Below, in pieces: positions 1 to 7,867 of a DNA stretch of 64,000 nucleotides. Under the pieces are notes generated by a model. It did not search any database. It saw only the letters and a program-made list of their open reading frames with translations, and was not told where the DNA came from. The DNA comes from Bacillus sp. CGMCC 1.16541 (lineage in GTDB: Bacteria; Bacillota; Bacilli; Bacillales; Bacillaceae_H), in contig NZ_QFRU01000004.1 in assembly GCF_003184905.1 (NCBI RefSeq), positions 186,001-250,000 of the forward strand. The letters run 5' to 3'. The position numbers and the translations under genes are program-made. Numbering within the stretch: the stretch's first letter is position 1; each line of letters starts with the position of its first letter.

Positions 1-708
1 CAACGTGAACAACAACACACTAAAGGAGATTCATTAGAGCAAACGGTTGCTCAAGCTCATTTATTTTTCTTGCAACAAAAAGATGTCAAAGCCATTACTT
101 GTATCAAATCTCAACCTCTTGTCACGTTTCTTCATGCCATGAAATGGGCTACTTCTGTTGTGATGAGTGGAGAAAAAAAACGTGCACAGAAATGGATGAC
201 GTATATCGAGAAACAGATGAGCGCTTATATCCGAAGTATCCCTTCTTACCAAGGCAGCCGAAATATGGTGGCAATGATTTTAACAGTAGCAGAATCGTAC
301 GACGAACACTCTTATGTGCGAGCATTGCGTCAATTACTTCCGTACAGTTTTATTGAATATAGTCGCTTTTTATATGAACGAGCAGAGTTAAAGCAATGGA
401 TTGAACTGCAAACCTCTTTTCAATACAACATGATTGAGTACGAAAAAGACGTGTTAGCCGTGATAAAAAGGGAAAACCTTCGATGGCTGTTACCGATTTA
501 TCACCAATCCATTCACCACCTTATTGAGCAGCGAAATCGAAAGAGCTATGAAGAAGCCGTTCATGTTCTATGTGAATTAAAAGAATTGTATGTATCTCTA
601 AATGAACAACAAGAGTATGATATTTTTTTAAAAAAACTAACAGCATCAACAAAATCGCTACGGGCGTTTCAACAAGCATTGCAGAAAGGAAAGCTGATTC
701 ATGTTTGA
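1..708 (+). CDS. YwqB-like protein, C-terminal part (5' end outside window)
   Basis: The frame is open from base 1 to the stop at 708, so only the last ~235 codons are visible; the first in-frame TTG at 70 is not a credible start because coding sequence continues upstream of it. The visible part is helical, basic and rich in Glu, Lys and aromatic residues, with no recognisable catalytic motif. It overlaps the next gene, a SNF2 helicase, by 8 bases. In B. subtilis the gene directly before ywqA is ywqB, a SWIM zinc-finger protein whose Cys/His motif lies towards the N-terminus, which would be outside this window. The identification therefore rests on position only. Confidence 0.6.
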   Translation, partial: QREQQHTKGDSLEQTVAQAHLFFLQQKDVKAITCIKSQPLVTFLHAMKWATSVVMSGEKKRAQKWMTYIEKQMSAYIRSIPSYQGSRNMVAMILTVAESYDEHSYVRALRQLLPYSFIEYSRFLYERAELKQWIELQTSFQYNMIEYEKDVLAVIKRENLRWLLPIYHQSIHHLIEQRNRKSYEEAVHVLCELKELYVSLNEQQEYDIFLKKLTASTKSLRAFQQALQKGKLIHV

Positions 709-3496
709 TTTATTTGATATGACCTTACATGTAGACCTACAACCAAGTCACCAATTTTTCATTTATTGCACCACAAAGCAAGGTGATGGAATCAAAGTGG
801 ACTCATGGAAAAAAGCTGTCCTTTTGTGGCATCAGCCGACGTATTATGGAACACTCGTTCAAACGACAACACTTCATGATAAGGAAGGTATCTTACTGTC
901 GCCGTGGGAGGCTTTTTGCTTACTGAAACAATCATGGGGTGAATCTGTTCTGCAATTGTCTCTTTCAACTGAGACAGAAAAGTGGGTCAACCGAGCAAAA
1001 GACGTGGAAAAGTTAATTGAACGTGAACAGTTTATTCCAAGCTTGACGGGTTGGGAAAATGGAACCCTTCAATGGGAAGCAACGATTGATTATGTAGACG
1101 TAGAAACAACGTATTTACTTTCTCATGTGGTGAATGAGCTGATTGATGAAGATGAACAAGTGAGAGTCGCTTGGAATGACATCACCACTCAACATGCATC
1201 CTTCCAATCTGACTCCATTATTGTCGATAAGCAGGATTGGCTGGAGCAAGGAGGACTTCAGGAAGTAGATGTGCCCTTTCAACTCATTTTACGCCTTATG
1301 GAGCCTGATGAAGACGGAGGTCTATGGCACATACAAACACTGATCCTTCCACATCATGAGAACAAAGAGCCATTTATCTTTCATGGCTCCCTGCCTCATG
1401 AATGGGATCAACACACATCTTATATTGCAAGACAACATGCAAAGTGGAAAAAGCTTGCACCTATTTTAGACGGTGAATCAGTGTGGGTCAATGAATGGTT
1501 AACAGAAGAAGAAGCATGGACTTTTTTGACAAATGAAAGTGAAACATTGCTACAAGCAGGTGTTGATATTCACTTACCAGCTTGGTGGCAAGCAGTCAAT
1601 AAGTTAAATATGAAGATGAGTGTATCACTGACAGATGAACCAAGTCATGAAGGCACGTCATTTTTTGGCTTACAATCACTTGTCAATTATGAGTGGAAGT
1701 TTTCGTTAGGTCGTGTATCTTTGTCAGAAGCAGAATTTCAACGTCTTGTTGAGCAAAAGCGCCGCTTGCTTTATGTTGATGGACAATGGATCAAACTAGA
1801 TCCCCACTTTATCAAACGAGCACAGTCACTTTTGCGTGAAGCAACGAAACGTGGCATTCATGTGCGGGATGTGCTTTCAACTGAGCTAAATCGCTCTTCT
1901 CACGAAATGATTCAATCAGAAGATGACACAGCATCACGCTCTTCTGTTTCCATTGACTTATCACAGTCATTCAAAGAGTTCATTCAACATTTAAATAGGA
2001 AAAAGCCATTAGCAACACATGGTGTTCCTTCTTCGTTTCAAGGTAAGCTTCGACCTTATCAACAAGAAGGAGTAGATTGGCTTTTATTTTTACGCCAACA
2101 CGGTCTAGGCGCCTGCTTAGCCGATGATATGGGACTTGGAAAAACGATTCAGCTTATTGCATATTTCACTCATGTACACAAACAAAAAGATGCAAAATCA
2201 TCATTGCTTATTTGTCCAACATCATTAATTGGCAATTGGGAACGTGAATTCAAACAATTTGCCCCTTCGTTAAACATTTACGTACATTACGGGGCAAAGC
2301 GAGCAAGTGAGGAAACGTTTCACACTCAAGCGAAGAAGGCGGATATCGTTATTACCTCTTATCAACTGGCCGTTCTTGATTTTGACATGTTGTCTTCTCT
2401 TCATTGGTCTACCGTTTGCTTAGATGAAGCACAGCATATAAAAAACGCTTACACGAAGCAATCTCGTATGATTCGAAAGCTAATGGGTACACATAAAATT
2501 GCCCTAACTGGGACACCGATGGAAAATCGTTTAACAGAACTGTGGGCCATTTACGATTTTATAAACCCAACCTATTTAGGAACATTGCCGGCTTTTCAAC
2601 GAACATTTGTTACACCCATTGAAAAAGAAAAAGATGAACAAAAAGTGACACAGCTGCAGCGATTCATTCAGCCATTCATGATGCGACGCACCAAACAAGA
2701 TCAGCAAGTCCAGCTGAACTTACCAAGTAAAAGTGAACAAAAGCACTACATTCCACTGACAATTGAGCAAGCTTCTTTATACGAACAGCTCGTAAAAGAT
2801 ACATTAACAGAAGTCGAAAAGCGATCATCGTTTGAGCGAAAAGGTTTTATTTTACAGATGTTAACTAAATTAAAACAACTGTGCAATCATCCAGCTCTTT
2901 ATCTAAAAGAACCTGTCACAAAACAAACAATTCAACGCTCTCACAAACTAGAGACATTACTAGCATTAATAAACGAAATTCGAGCGCATGGTGAAAGCTG
3001 TCTCATTTTTACTCAATATGTGGAAATGGGCATGATGATTGAGCGAATGGTTAAAAAAGAAAGAAACGAAGAAGCTCTATTTTTACATGGAGGACTTTCT
3101 AAAACACAACGAGACGAAATGGTCGAAACATTTCAAGAAGGAAACGCATCTATTTTTATTCTCTCGTTACGAGCCGGGGGCACGGGTCTTAACTTAACAG
3201 CGGCAAACCATGTCATTCACGTCGATCGCTGGTGGAACCCTGCGATTGAAAATCAAGCAACCGATCGAGCGTATCGAATGGGTCAAACAAAATTTGTTCA
3301 CGTTCACAAGCTGATGACAGTTGGAACAATCGAAGAAAGAATTGACAGAATGATGAGCGACAAACAAGCATTAAATGAACAGATTATCGGGGAAAATCAG
3401 TGGATAACCGATCTATCTACTGATGATCTAAAGGAGTTGTTGACTTATCACAAAGAAGGCGCAACAGATTCAAAAGAACCAAGTCCAAACAACTAA
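701..3496 (+). CDS. ywqA: SNF2-family DEAD/DEAH-box helicase YwqA
   Basis: A 931-residue Swi2/Snf2 ATPase. The N-terminal ~430 residues correspond to the bacterial SNF2-associated region. The ATPase core follows with Walker A DDMGLGKT at 475-482, DEAQ box at 575-578, LTGTPMENR (motif III), and in the second RecA lobe GGTGLNL and the NQATDRAYRMGQ motif VI. Such proteins are ATP-driven DNA translocases; the bacterial substrate is not established. The ATG at 701 overlaps the stop of the upstream gene (translational coupling). SNF2 and SWIM-type proteins are repeatedly paired in bacteria, which fits the two-gene arrangement. A strong terminator follows about 40 bases after the stop. Confidence 0.93.
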   Translation: MFDLFDMTLHVDLQPSHQFFIYCTTKQGDGIKVDSWKKAVLLWHQPTYYGTLVQTTTLHDKEGILLSPWEAFCLLKQSWGESVLQLSLSTETEKWVNRAKDVEKLIEREQFIPSLTGWENGTLQWEATIDYVDVETTYLLSHVVNELIDEDEQVRVAWNDITTQHASFQSDSIIVDKQDWLEQGGLQEVDVPFQLILRLMEPDEDGGLWHIQTLILPHHENKEPFIFHGSLPHEWDQHTSYIARQHAKWKKLAPILDGESVWVNEWLTEEEAWTFLTNESETLLQAGVDIHLPAWWQAVNKLNMKMSVSLTDEPSHEGTSFFGLQSLVNYEWKFSLGRVSLSEAEFQRLVEQKRRLLYVDGQWIKLDPHFIKRAQSLLREATKRGIHVRDVLSTELNRSSHEMIQSEDDTASRSSVSIDLSQSFKEFIQHLNRKKPLATHGVPSSFQGKLRPYQQEGVDWLLFLRQHGLGACLADDMGLGKTIQLIAYFTHVHKQKDAKSSLLICPTSLIGNWEREFKQFAPSLNIYVHYGAKRASEETFHTQAKKADIVITSYQLAVLDFDMLSSLHWSTVCLDEAQHIKNAYTKQSRMIRKLMGTHKIALTGTPMENRLTELWAIYDFINPTYLGTLPAFQRTFVTPIEKEKDEQKVTQLQRFIQPFMMRRTKQDQQVQLNLPSKSEQKHYIPLTIEQASLYEQLVKDTLTEVEKRSSFERKGFILQMLTKLKQLCNHPALYLKEPVTKQTIQRSHKLETLLALINEIRAHGESCLIFTQYVEMGMMIERMVKKERNEEALFLHGGLSKTQRDEMVETFQEGNASIFILSLRAGGTGLNLTAANHVIHVDRWWNPAIENQATDRAYRMGQTKFVHVHKLMTVGTIEERIDRMMSDKQALNEQIIGENQWITDLSTDDLKELLTYHKEGATDSKEPSPNN

Positions 3497-3534
3497 AAAA
3501 TCAGAGAAATGGACAACATTTTACAAGATTTTAA

Positions 3535-3587
3535 AAGAAAAAGTTAAAAAGTCCTAGTTCGGACTCTTTACTTTTTCTTTTTTTTCT
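3535..3587 (+). terminator. Rho-independent terminator of ywqBA
   Basis: An A-rich stem, AAAGT..AAAAAGTCC, pairs with GGACTCTTTACTTTTT around a short TAGTTC loop and runs into a T-rich tract. It lies about 40 bases after the ywqA stop. Confidence 0.85.
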
Positions 3588-3858
3588 ATCATATTATACA
3601 TATATATGGCTCAATCTAGTAAATGCGACATAATAGAGAAAATAGATGTCAGATTTGCTAGATTTCTGAAAAAACACGTAACAAATTGGAATAATTAGCA
3701 GGAAAATACTCTTTTTTCATGAATAATTGATGATACTTACATCGTTTTTATCCATTCAAAAGATTATTATCAGACTATTAAATCATTTATACATAAACAT
3801 ACTTAGTTAGTAGATAACTAGGTTTCAATTATCTTTTACAAATTAGGAGGAAAAAAGC
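3588..3858 (+). other. Upstream region of the LysM/NlpC gene
   Basis: AT-rich gap with no open frame. Two imperfect inverted repeats are visible: TCTAGTAAAT (from 3615) with ATTTGCTAGA (ends about 3662), and ACTTAGTTA/TAACTAGGT at 3811-3833, just before the ribosome binding site. No clear sigma-A promoter could be assigned. The second repeat would sit in the 5' UTR or overlap the promoter of the endopeptidase gene. Confidence 0.4.
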
Positions 3859-4713
3859 ATGAACAAAAAAAGGATGGCGGTTACATTTGGAGCTTTAATT
3901 GGAGGTACTTTTTTGTTTCAGTCGTCAGCGGCAGCCTCGACAGAAACCATTAAGGTTAAAAGCGGCGATTCACTATGGGGGATTGCACGCACTTATCAAG
4001 TATCAGTTGCAGACTTAAAAAGTCAGAATAATCTAACTTCAGATACAATCTATATTGGACAACAGTTAGTCATTCCCTCTTCCTCTACAGGTAATGTAGT
4101 CGCGACTCCACCACCTACTCCCCCTATTCCACAACCTGTTAAGGCTGAACCAACTACGTATGTAGTGAAAAGTGGCGATTCATTATGGGGCATTTCACAA
4201 CGTTTTAGCCTATCAGTTCAAGACATTAAAGCACTTAATCTACTGCGTTCTGATACGATTCGTGTCGGTCAAGAGTTGACGATTAAAGGTGGAAACGAGT
4301 CACCGAGGCCAACTCCTGTTGAAAATACACCTACACCTAATCGTGTCAATGTCACGACATTGATTGACGATGCAAAATCCTTGATGGGAGTTCCTTATCA
4401 GTGGGGAGGTTCTACTCCAAAAGGCTTTGATTGCAGTGGCTTTATTTATTATGTGTTAAATAAACAGCAACCTAATGCAAAGCGAGTAAATACAGCTAGC
4501 TACTGGAATGCATCACAACCTGTCACAAACCTTCAGCCAGGAGATTTTGTCTTTTTCACTACTTATGCAGCAGGGCCGTCTCACATGGGGATCTATGTTG
4601 GTAACAACTCCTTTATTCATGCAGGATCATCCACTGGTGTTACCATTACAAACCTAGACAATAGTTACTGGAAAGCACGTTACCTTGGTGCAAAACGCTA
4701 TACTCAATCCTAA
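3859..4713 (+). CDS. Secreted cell-wall endopeptidase: two LysM domains plus NlpC/P60
   Basis: A 284-residue exported gamma-D-Glu-meso-DAP-type endopeptidase candidate. It has a Sec signal peptide (basic MNKKRM start, hydrophobic core, AAAS region near residue 28), a first LysM at about 30-73, a proline-rich linker, a second LysM at about 99-142, another linker, and an NlpC/P60 domain from about 165 to the end. The catalytic triad is visible as Cys192 in DCSGF, His242 in SHMGIYVG and His254 in FIHAGS. An AGGAGG ribosome binding site precedes the ATG. The architecture is that of B. subtilis LytE/LytF/CwlS, but with two LysM repeats it is not assignable to one of them. Probable role: peptidoglycan hydrolysis during growth or cell separation. 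Confidence 0.92.
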   Translation: MNKKRMAVTFGALIGGTFLFQSSAAASTETIKVKSGDSLWGIARTYQVSVADLKSQNNLTSDTIYIGQQLVIPSSSTGNVVATPPPTPPIPQPVKAEPTTYVVKSGDSLWGISQRFSLSVQDIKALNLLRSDTIRVGQELTIKGGNESPRPTPVENTPTPNRVNVTTLIDDAKSLMGVPYQWGGSTPKGFDCSGFIYYVLNKQQPNAKRVNTASYWNASQPVTNLQPGDFVFFTTYAAGPSHMGIYVGNNSFIHAGSSTGVTITNLDNSYWKARYLGAKRYTQS

Positions 4714-4735
4714 TTACCATTTAGATAGATACTTA

Positions 4736-4773
4736 CGAGGTTACTAGATAAACTCCTCTAGTAACCTCTTTTA
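4736..4773 (+). terminator. Terminator of the LysM/NlpC gene
   Basis: GAGGTTACTAGA pairs with TCTAGTAACCTC around a TAAACTCC-type loop and is followed by TTTT. It begins 23 bases after the stop codon. Confidence 0.85.
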
Positions 4774-4795
4774 CGAATAACATACTGATCCAAAA

Positions 4796-4835
4796 GGTCA
4801 CGTTACATGGTATCACTGAAAAATGTAACGTGGCC
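4796..4835. other. 13-bp inverted repeat, possible second terminator
   Basis: GGTCACGTTACAT and ATGTAACGTGGCC form a 13-bp stem (one G-U pair) around a 14-base loop. Read on the minus strand it is followed by TTTT, so it could be a backup terminator for minus-strand transcription coming from the ssbB side. On the plus strand no T run follows. Confidence 0.55.
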
Positions 4836-4853
4836 TATATATCTTCTCTCCCC

Positions 4854-5081
4854 AAAAAAAGACTGTTGAAAACAATGTTTCAACAGTTCAATAAGTAGAG
4901 GGCACTTTCGTGCATCATATAAGCGGATTATTTCTTATCTTTGGAACAGCGTTTTGGAGAGAGTTTAGTGACTAAACTCGTTGTTGAGAGGACAGTGCTT
5001 CTTTTCAGCACCTTAGAGGTTTTTCTTTTATATTCGCATGTGAACATGTACAACATAGAAAGTTGCTAATGAATGATTATA
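4854..5081 (-). ncRNA. Candidate structured RNA or long 3' UTR downstream of ssbB
   Basis: No gene is visible here, but the minus strand looks like a transcript. A TATAAT hexamer lies at 5076-5081 (minus), without a convincing -35. The end is a textbook terminator: ACTGTTGAAA/TTTCAACAGT at 4862-4887, followed on the minus strand by seven U residues (4854-4860). Between them are a GTGCT/AGCAC hairpin (4995-5011), an 8-bp hairpin GAGTTTAG/CTAAACTC (4961-4979) and GCAC-GAAA-GTGC (4902-4913), whose minus-strand loop is a GNRA tetraloop. The loop orientation and U tract both favour the minus strand. It could be an independent small RNA of about 215 nt or the 3' UTR of ssbB. It matches no riboswitch or sRNA family I recognise. 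Confidence 0.45.
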
Positions 5082-5185
5082 ATGACAGTTACGTTACCTT
5101 TTTGTTATCGTCCCTTTTATTCCAATTCGCCCCCTTCCACATCAAGTACTGCATCTCACTCACCACCCCCTTTCTTTTTCTTTAA

Positions 5186-5515
5186 TTACATTTCACGTTT
5201 ACTACTTAAAAATTTCACATAATCAGCTACAATATCAGTTACGTAGACGCGTTGTTGCTGTTGGTTTTCAAATGACCTGGATTGTACTTTACCTGTCACT
5301 CCTATAAGGGCGCCTTTTTTACAATAACTAACCGTATTTTCAGCCTGCTTCTTCCACAGCGTGACATTTACAAAGTCAGCTTCTACTTCTCCATCTGAGT
5401 TGCGATAATGGCGACTAACCGCAAGAGTCACATGTGAAAAAGGAATTCCTTCATTTGTATAACGAAGCTCTGGATCTTTTGTTAATCGACCGACAAGAAC
5501 TAATTGATTGATCAC
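5186..5515 (-). CDS. ssbB: Single-stranded DNA-binding protein SsbB (YwpH)
   Basis: A 109-residue protein consisting of one OB fold (LVGRLTKDPELRY at the start, then VNVTLWKK and GKVQSRSFEN). It lacks the long acidic C-terminal tail of housekeeping SsbA, which is the mark of the short B. subtilis paralogue SsbB that coats incoming single-stranded DNA during competence. The GTG start at 5515 is preceded by AAAGGTTGAGAG; an ATG overlapping it is out of frame. It is divergent from ywpF, as expected from B. subtilis ywpH/ywpF synteny. No ComK box (AAAA-N5-TTTT pair) was evident upstream, so competence control is not shown by the sequence. Confidence 0.88.
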   Translation of the reverse strand: MINQLVLVGRLTKDPELRYTNEGIPFSHVTLAVSRHYRNSDGEVEADFVNVTLWKKQAENTVSYCKKGALIGVTGKVQSRSFENQQQQRVYVTDIVADYVKFLSSKREM

Positions 5516-5579
5516 ATTCTCTCAACCTTTCTGTTCATCTGACATCATACTGGCCGCTCTTTCAACTAGAAAGAATAAT

Positions 5580-5609
5580 GTGAAAATTAACTCGTTCGTA
5601 TGTTATAAT
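5580..5609 (+). promoter_or_regulatory. Putative sigma-A promoter of ywpF
   Basis: TATAAT at 5604-5609, with a weak -35 GTGAAA at about 5580-5585 and an 18-bp spacer. It lies 46 bases before the ywpF start. Confidence 0.5.
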
Positions 5610-5654
5610 GGTTCACATGAAAGCTTCCAATTAATTGTAAAGGAGGATTCAATT

Positions 5655-6089
5655 ATGAAAACCTTTAAATTAGTGGCTCTTCAATTTGCTGATAAACACG
5701 ATAAACCTCAGCCTGTTACGTTACTAGATGGATTGATTATCAATAAAGAAGATGGTGAAAACCATTGGGTTTTAGAAGCTTTGCTTGATAAGGAATATGA
5801 AGTTATGTTTCAAAGATTAATGATGAATAAGGAAACGTTTAAAGTGTACGCAACCATTTCAAAAAAGAGTAATGATCCAGCAACACTGTCTGCAGTTGTC
5901 ACACATATTACCACAATTGGTAATCGAATTAGCGTATTAATGGATGGATTGTTAACGGAGCGAAGAACGAATATGTCAGAGATCGTATTAGCTGATTTAA
6001 TTGAAAAAGGTTTAAGCGGTCCACAACTGTTAACCCAATTCAGATTGCATCTACAAGATAAAAAGACAACACGTCCATCAGCACAGTAA
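5655..6089 (+). CDS. ywpF: YwpF-family protein
   Basis: A 144-residue protein beginning MKTFKLVALQF, with the LDGLIINKEDGE segment and a central SVLMDGLL segment, resembling the YwpF family of Bacillaceae (function unknown; YwpF is small and cytosolic). The open frame extends upstream to 5508, but the ATG at 5655 has an AAGGAGG ribosome binding site seven bases away and gives the family N-terminus, so that start is used. It is divergently transcribed from ssbB, the same neighbour pair as in B. subtilis. The identification is by sequence resemblance and synteny; no catalytic residues are known. Confidence 0.8.
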   Translation: MKTFKLVALQFADKHDKPQPVTLLDGLIINKEDGENHWVLEALLDKEYEVMFQRLMMNKETFKVYATISKKSNDPATLSAVVTHITTIGNRISVLMDGLLTERRTNMSEIVLADLIEKGLSGPQLLTQFRLHLQDKKTTRPSAQ

Positions 6090-6112
6090 CGAATTAACTA
6101 TACAGTGATCAT

Positions 6113-6319
6113 TTAAGGTGGAGAGTTAGGAAGTATGGAAACAAATTTCGATGGTTGATTTATTTCCTTTTTTTGAACGCAGCATTGCTGAAGAGAATAG
6201 TTTTGAAGTGGATCGAATACAGAATGCGGCTGTCGCTTTCCTAAAAATAAATGGGCGTCTCGATTTAATCTTACATCTCTTTTATGTCTATGTGGCTTTC
6301 GTAGGTAATATTTCGCCAT
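6113..6319 (-). CDS. Candidate small basic protein (68 aa), unrecognised
   Basis: I do not recognise this product. The reading frame (MAKYYLRKPHRHKRD...) is short and Arg/Lys/His-rich at its N-terminus and has two adjacent Cys near residue 46. The case for a real gene is its control region: AAAGGAGGGGG seven bases before the ATG, a TTGTAA-N16-TATTAT promoter upstream, and a perfect 12-bp palindrome between promoter and gene. Against it, an opposite-strand frame (6151-6399) overlaps almost all of it, though that frame lacks a ribosome binding site. It ends 24 bases after the convergent ywpF gene. Confidence 0.42.
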   Translation of the reverse strand: MAKYYLRKPHRHKRDVRLNRDAHLFLGKRQPHSVFDPLQNYSLQQCCVQKKEINQPSKFVSILPNSPP

Positions 6320-6340
6320 TTTCCCCCTCCTTTTTACATG

Positions 6341-6379
6341 TTACAATTGTAATAATAAACCTTTTTTACCAAATTACAA
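6341..6379 (-). promoter_or_regulatory. Promoter with palindromic operator for the 6113-6319 gene
   Basis: On the minus strand: -35 TTGTAA (6374-6379), 16-bp spacer, -10 TATTAT (6352-6357). Abutting the -10 is the perfect palindrome TTACAATTGTAA (6341-6352), well placed for a repressor. The half-site TTACAA also forms the -35 region when read on the plus strand. Confidence 0.5.
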
Positions 6380-6573
6380 CACGTTTTTTATTTTGTTAGA
6401 AACGCAAAACACGAAGGTTTTCATCTTATTTTATTCATCTTAATCAGCTTTACTTATTAATAAGATTATCACTATACAAATCTAGTTAACTTACTTTTTT
6501 CCTTTTGTTCTCTTAATTAATAAGAAATTCGTTGATGTCATACCTCGATCGTTTTTTACGTAAAAACCTAATA

Positions 6574-6592
6574 TTGTTCATAATACGAACAA
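6574..6592 (+). promoter_or_regulatory. Inverted repeat upstream of the HTH regulator
   Basis: TTGTTC-N7-GAACAA, a perfect 6-bp dyad, whose spacer covers most of a CATAAT that could be the -10 of the downstream xre-type gene. The layout suggests autoregulation. A GTTCTTT, matching the SinR half-site consensus, follows at about 6604. The region from 6400 to here is otherwise AT-rich and featureless. Confidence 0.4.
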
Positions 6593-6665
6593 ATTTAAAA
6601 AAGTGTTCTTTTTGTCTTTTGGTAGTAAAAAATGTGACAAATTTCTTAGAAAGTAGTGTTTATCC

Positions 6666-7082
6666 ATGAAGTCTATTGGAGAAAAAATAATATCTTTGCG
6701 GAAACAAGCTGGACTTTCACAAAACGAATTAGCTCATCGAATAAAGATGTCACGTTCAAAGTTAGCGAAGTTTGAGATTAACACTCAATCTCCTTCTTTA
6801 GAAGATCTAACAACAATTTGTGATTTTTTTAATATTAGCCTTGATTACCTTGTCGGAAGAGACTTTTCAAAAATGCAAACCTTATCAGAAGGACGATCAT
6901 CTTACCAAGTCGGCCAACCTGTACTAGATGCAGGATTATATGAGGTTGTGGAATTACTTACAAACTATCCTCTTTTACAATTTTCCTTACATAAGCTCAC
7001 ACATTTATCCTTAGTCAAACAAAAAAATCGTGTTCCACTGATAACCTCATTCATTACACAATTAGCGGAATTAAATGACTAA
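6666..7082 (+). CDS. Xre-family (HTH_3) transcriptional regulator
   Basis: A 138-residue protein with an N-terminal helix-turn-helix of the Cro/C1 type at about residues 8-62 (SLRKQAGLSQNELAHRIKM, then a YLVG ending typical of small Xre regulators). The C-terminal ~70 residues are unrelated to any domain I can name and probably mediate oligomerisation. The ribosome binding site is weak (AGAAAGTAGTG). It stands alone as a monocistron closed by a strong terminator. The overall plan resembles SinR/SlrR-like regulators, but the C-terminal part does not let me assign it to them. Its target is unknown; the dyad just upstream is the best guess for autoregulation. Confidence 0.8.
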   Translation: MKSIGEKIISLRKQAGLSQNELAHRIKMSRSKLAKFEINTQSPSLEDLTTICDFFNISLDYLVGRDFSKMQTLSEGRSSYQVGQPVLDAGLYEVVELLTNYPLLQFSLHKLTHLSLVKQKNRVPLITSFITQLAELND

Positions 7083-7130
7083 AAAGCAATGAAAAAACGA
7101 GATGACATTTCGTTTTTTCATTGCTTTTTG
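7081..7130. terminator. Bidirectional terminator after the HTH gene
   Basis: AAAAAGCAATGAAAAAACGA pairs perfectly over about 20 bp with its complement ending in TTGCTTTTT, around a short GATGACATT loop. The A/T ends would serve as U tracts on either strand, which suits the convergent genes on both sides. Confidence 0.88.
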
Positions 7131-7262
7131 AGAACAACATCTTTTCATTTATCATTTCTTTCGACAAGAAATTGCATGCTTGTTATTAACCGATCGTTAA
7201 ACATGTAGTGAGCGGTAATGTGAAGGTTTTTTCCGTTCTGTCTACTTATCCTTTACTCTACT

Positions 7263-7646
7263 TTATCCCTTACTTTGAAGCTTCTCAATCCAGAAACGCG
7301 CTTCTTCTTTACACGAATAATGAATATGAGTCATATTGTGTTGTTTTAAAAGAGCTTCTACTAATTCAATCTGCTCTTCAGTCGGACTTTCCTTTAACAC
7401 TTTGTCAATTGTCTCATTAATTTTACCTGCTAATTCCTCATGAAACGTGGGATTGACCTTTATTTCTTCATCAAGGTTCTTATACCAAGATGCATGTTCT
7501 GCAATATACTGCTTCCATTCCTGAATAAAGTCTTCTAACTTAAATTGCTCCTCGTTCCACTCAATGTTGCTCATATACGTTTTAAACGTTGTAGCAATTG
7601 ATCTTGTAATACTACTCTTGGTGCCAGGCGATAAATTTTTTAACAT
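7263..7646 (-). CDS. Hypothetical protein, 127 aa
   Basis: I do not recognise this protein. It is soluble, predicted largely helical, rich in Glu and Lys with several Trp, has no signal peptide or membrane segment, and has a single Cys (CKEEARFWIEKL) near the C-terminus. The start at 7646 is supported by GGAGGT ten bases upstream. It is the last minus-strand gene before the plus-strand block and is convergent with the HTH regulator. Its codon use looks like that of its neighbours. No close B. subtilis counterpart at this position comes to mind, so it is probably a genus-restricted gene. Confidence 0.7.
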   Translation of the reverse strand: MLKNLSPGTKSSITRSIATTFKTYMSNIEWNEEQFKLEDFIQEWKQYIAEHASWYKNLDEEIKVNPTFHEELAGKINETIDKVLKESPTEEQIELVEALLKQHNMTHIHYSCKEEARFWIEKLQSKG

Positions 7647-7815
7647 TTATTGAAAGTACCTCCAACATCTAGTTTCCATATTTAATAATTTTATCAAACT
7701 TTACAAAGACTGTCATCTTCCATCAGAGTTGAGGTCGATCTATCACTCTTTTTCACTTATCCATACTTATCCGTACTAATCCTTCTCTATTAGGAGATAA
7801 ATTGACTTAATCAAA

Positions 7816-7857
7816 AATAAATCCCTTTCTTAAAAAAGCTTTAAGAAAAGGGATTGG
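7816..7857 (-). terminator. Terminator of the acidic lipoprotein gene
   Basis: On the minus strand AATCCCTTTTCTTAAAG pairs with TTTAAGAAAGGGATT and is followed by a T-rich run. It lies just past the stop at 7868. Confidence 0.85.
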
Positions 7858-7867
7858 TGTTTACCTA

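Noticed and set aside
5186-5515. ComK box upstream of ssbB
   Set aside because: No pair of AAAA-N5-TTTT boxes could be placed between ssbB and ywpF.
6151-6399. 82-codon plus-strand frame opposite the 6113-6319 candidate
   Set aside because: Its ATG has no ribosome binding site; AAGGTGGAG lies upstream of a different ATG (6135) that stops after seven codons. The second half becomes hydrophobic and ends in the promoter and operator of the minus-strand candidate.
7750-7785. Short direct repeat ACTTATCCATACTTATCCGTAC
   Set aside because: Only two imperfect units, without flanking structure; not a CRISPR or VNTR.
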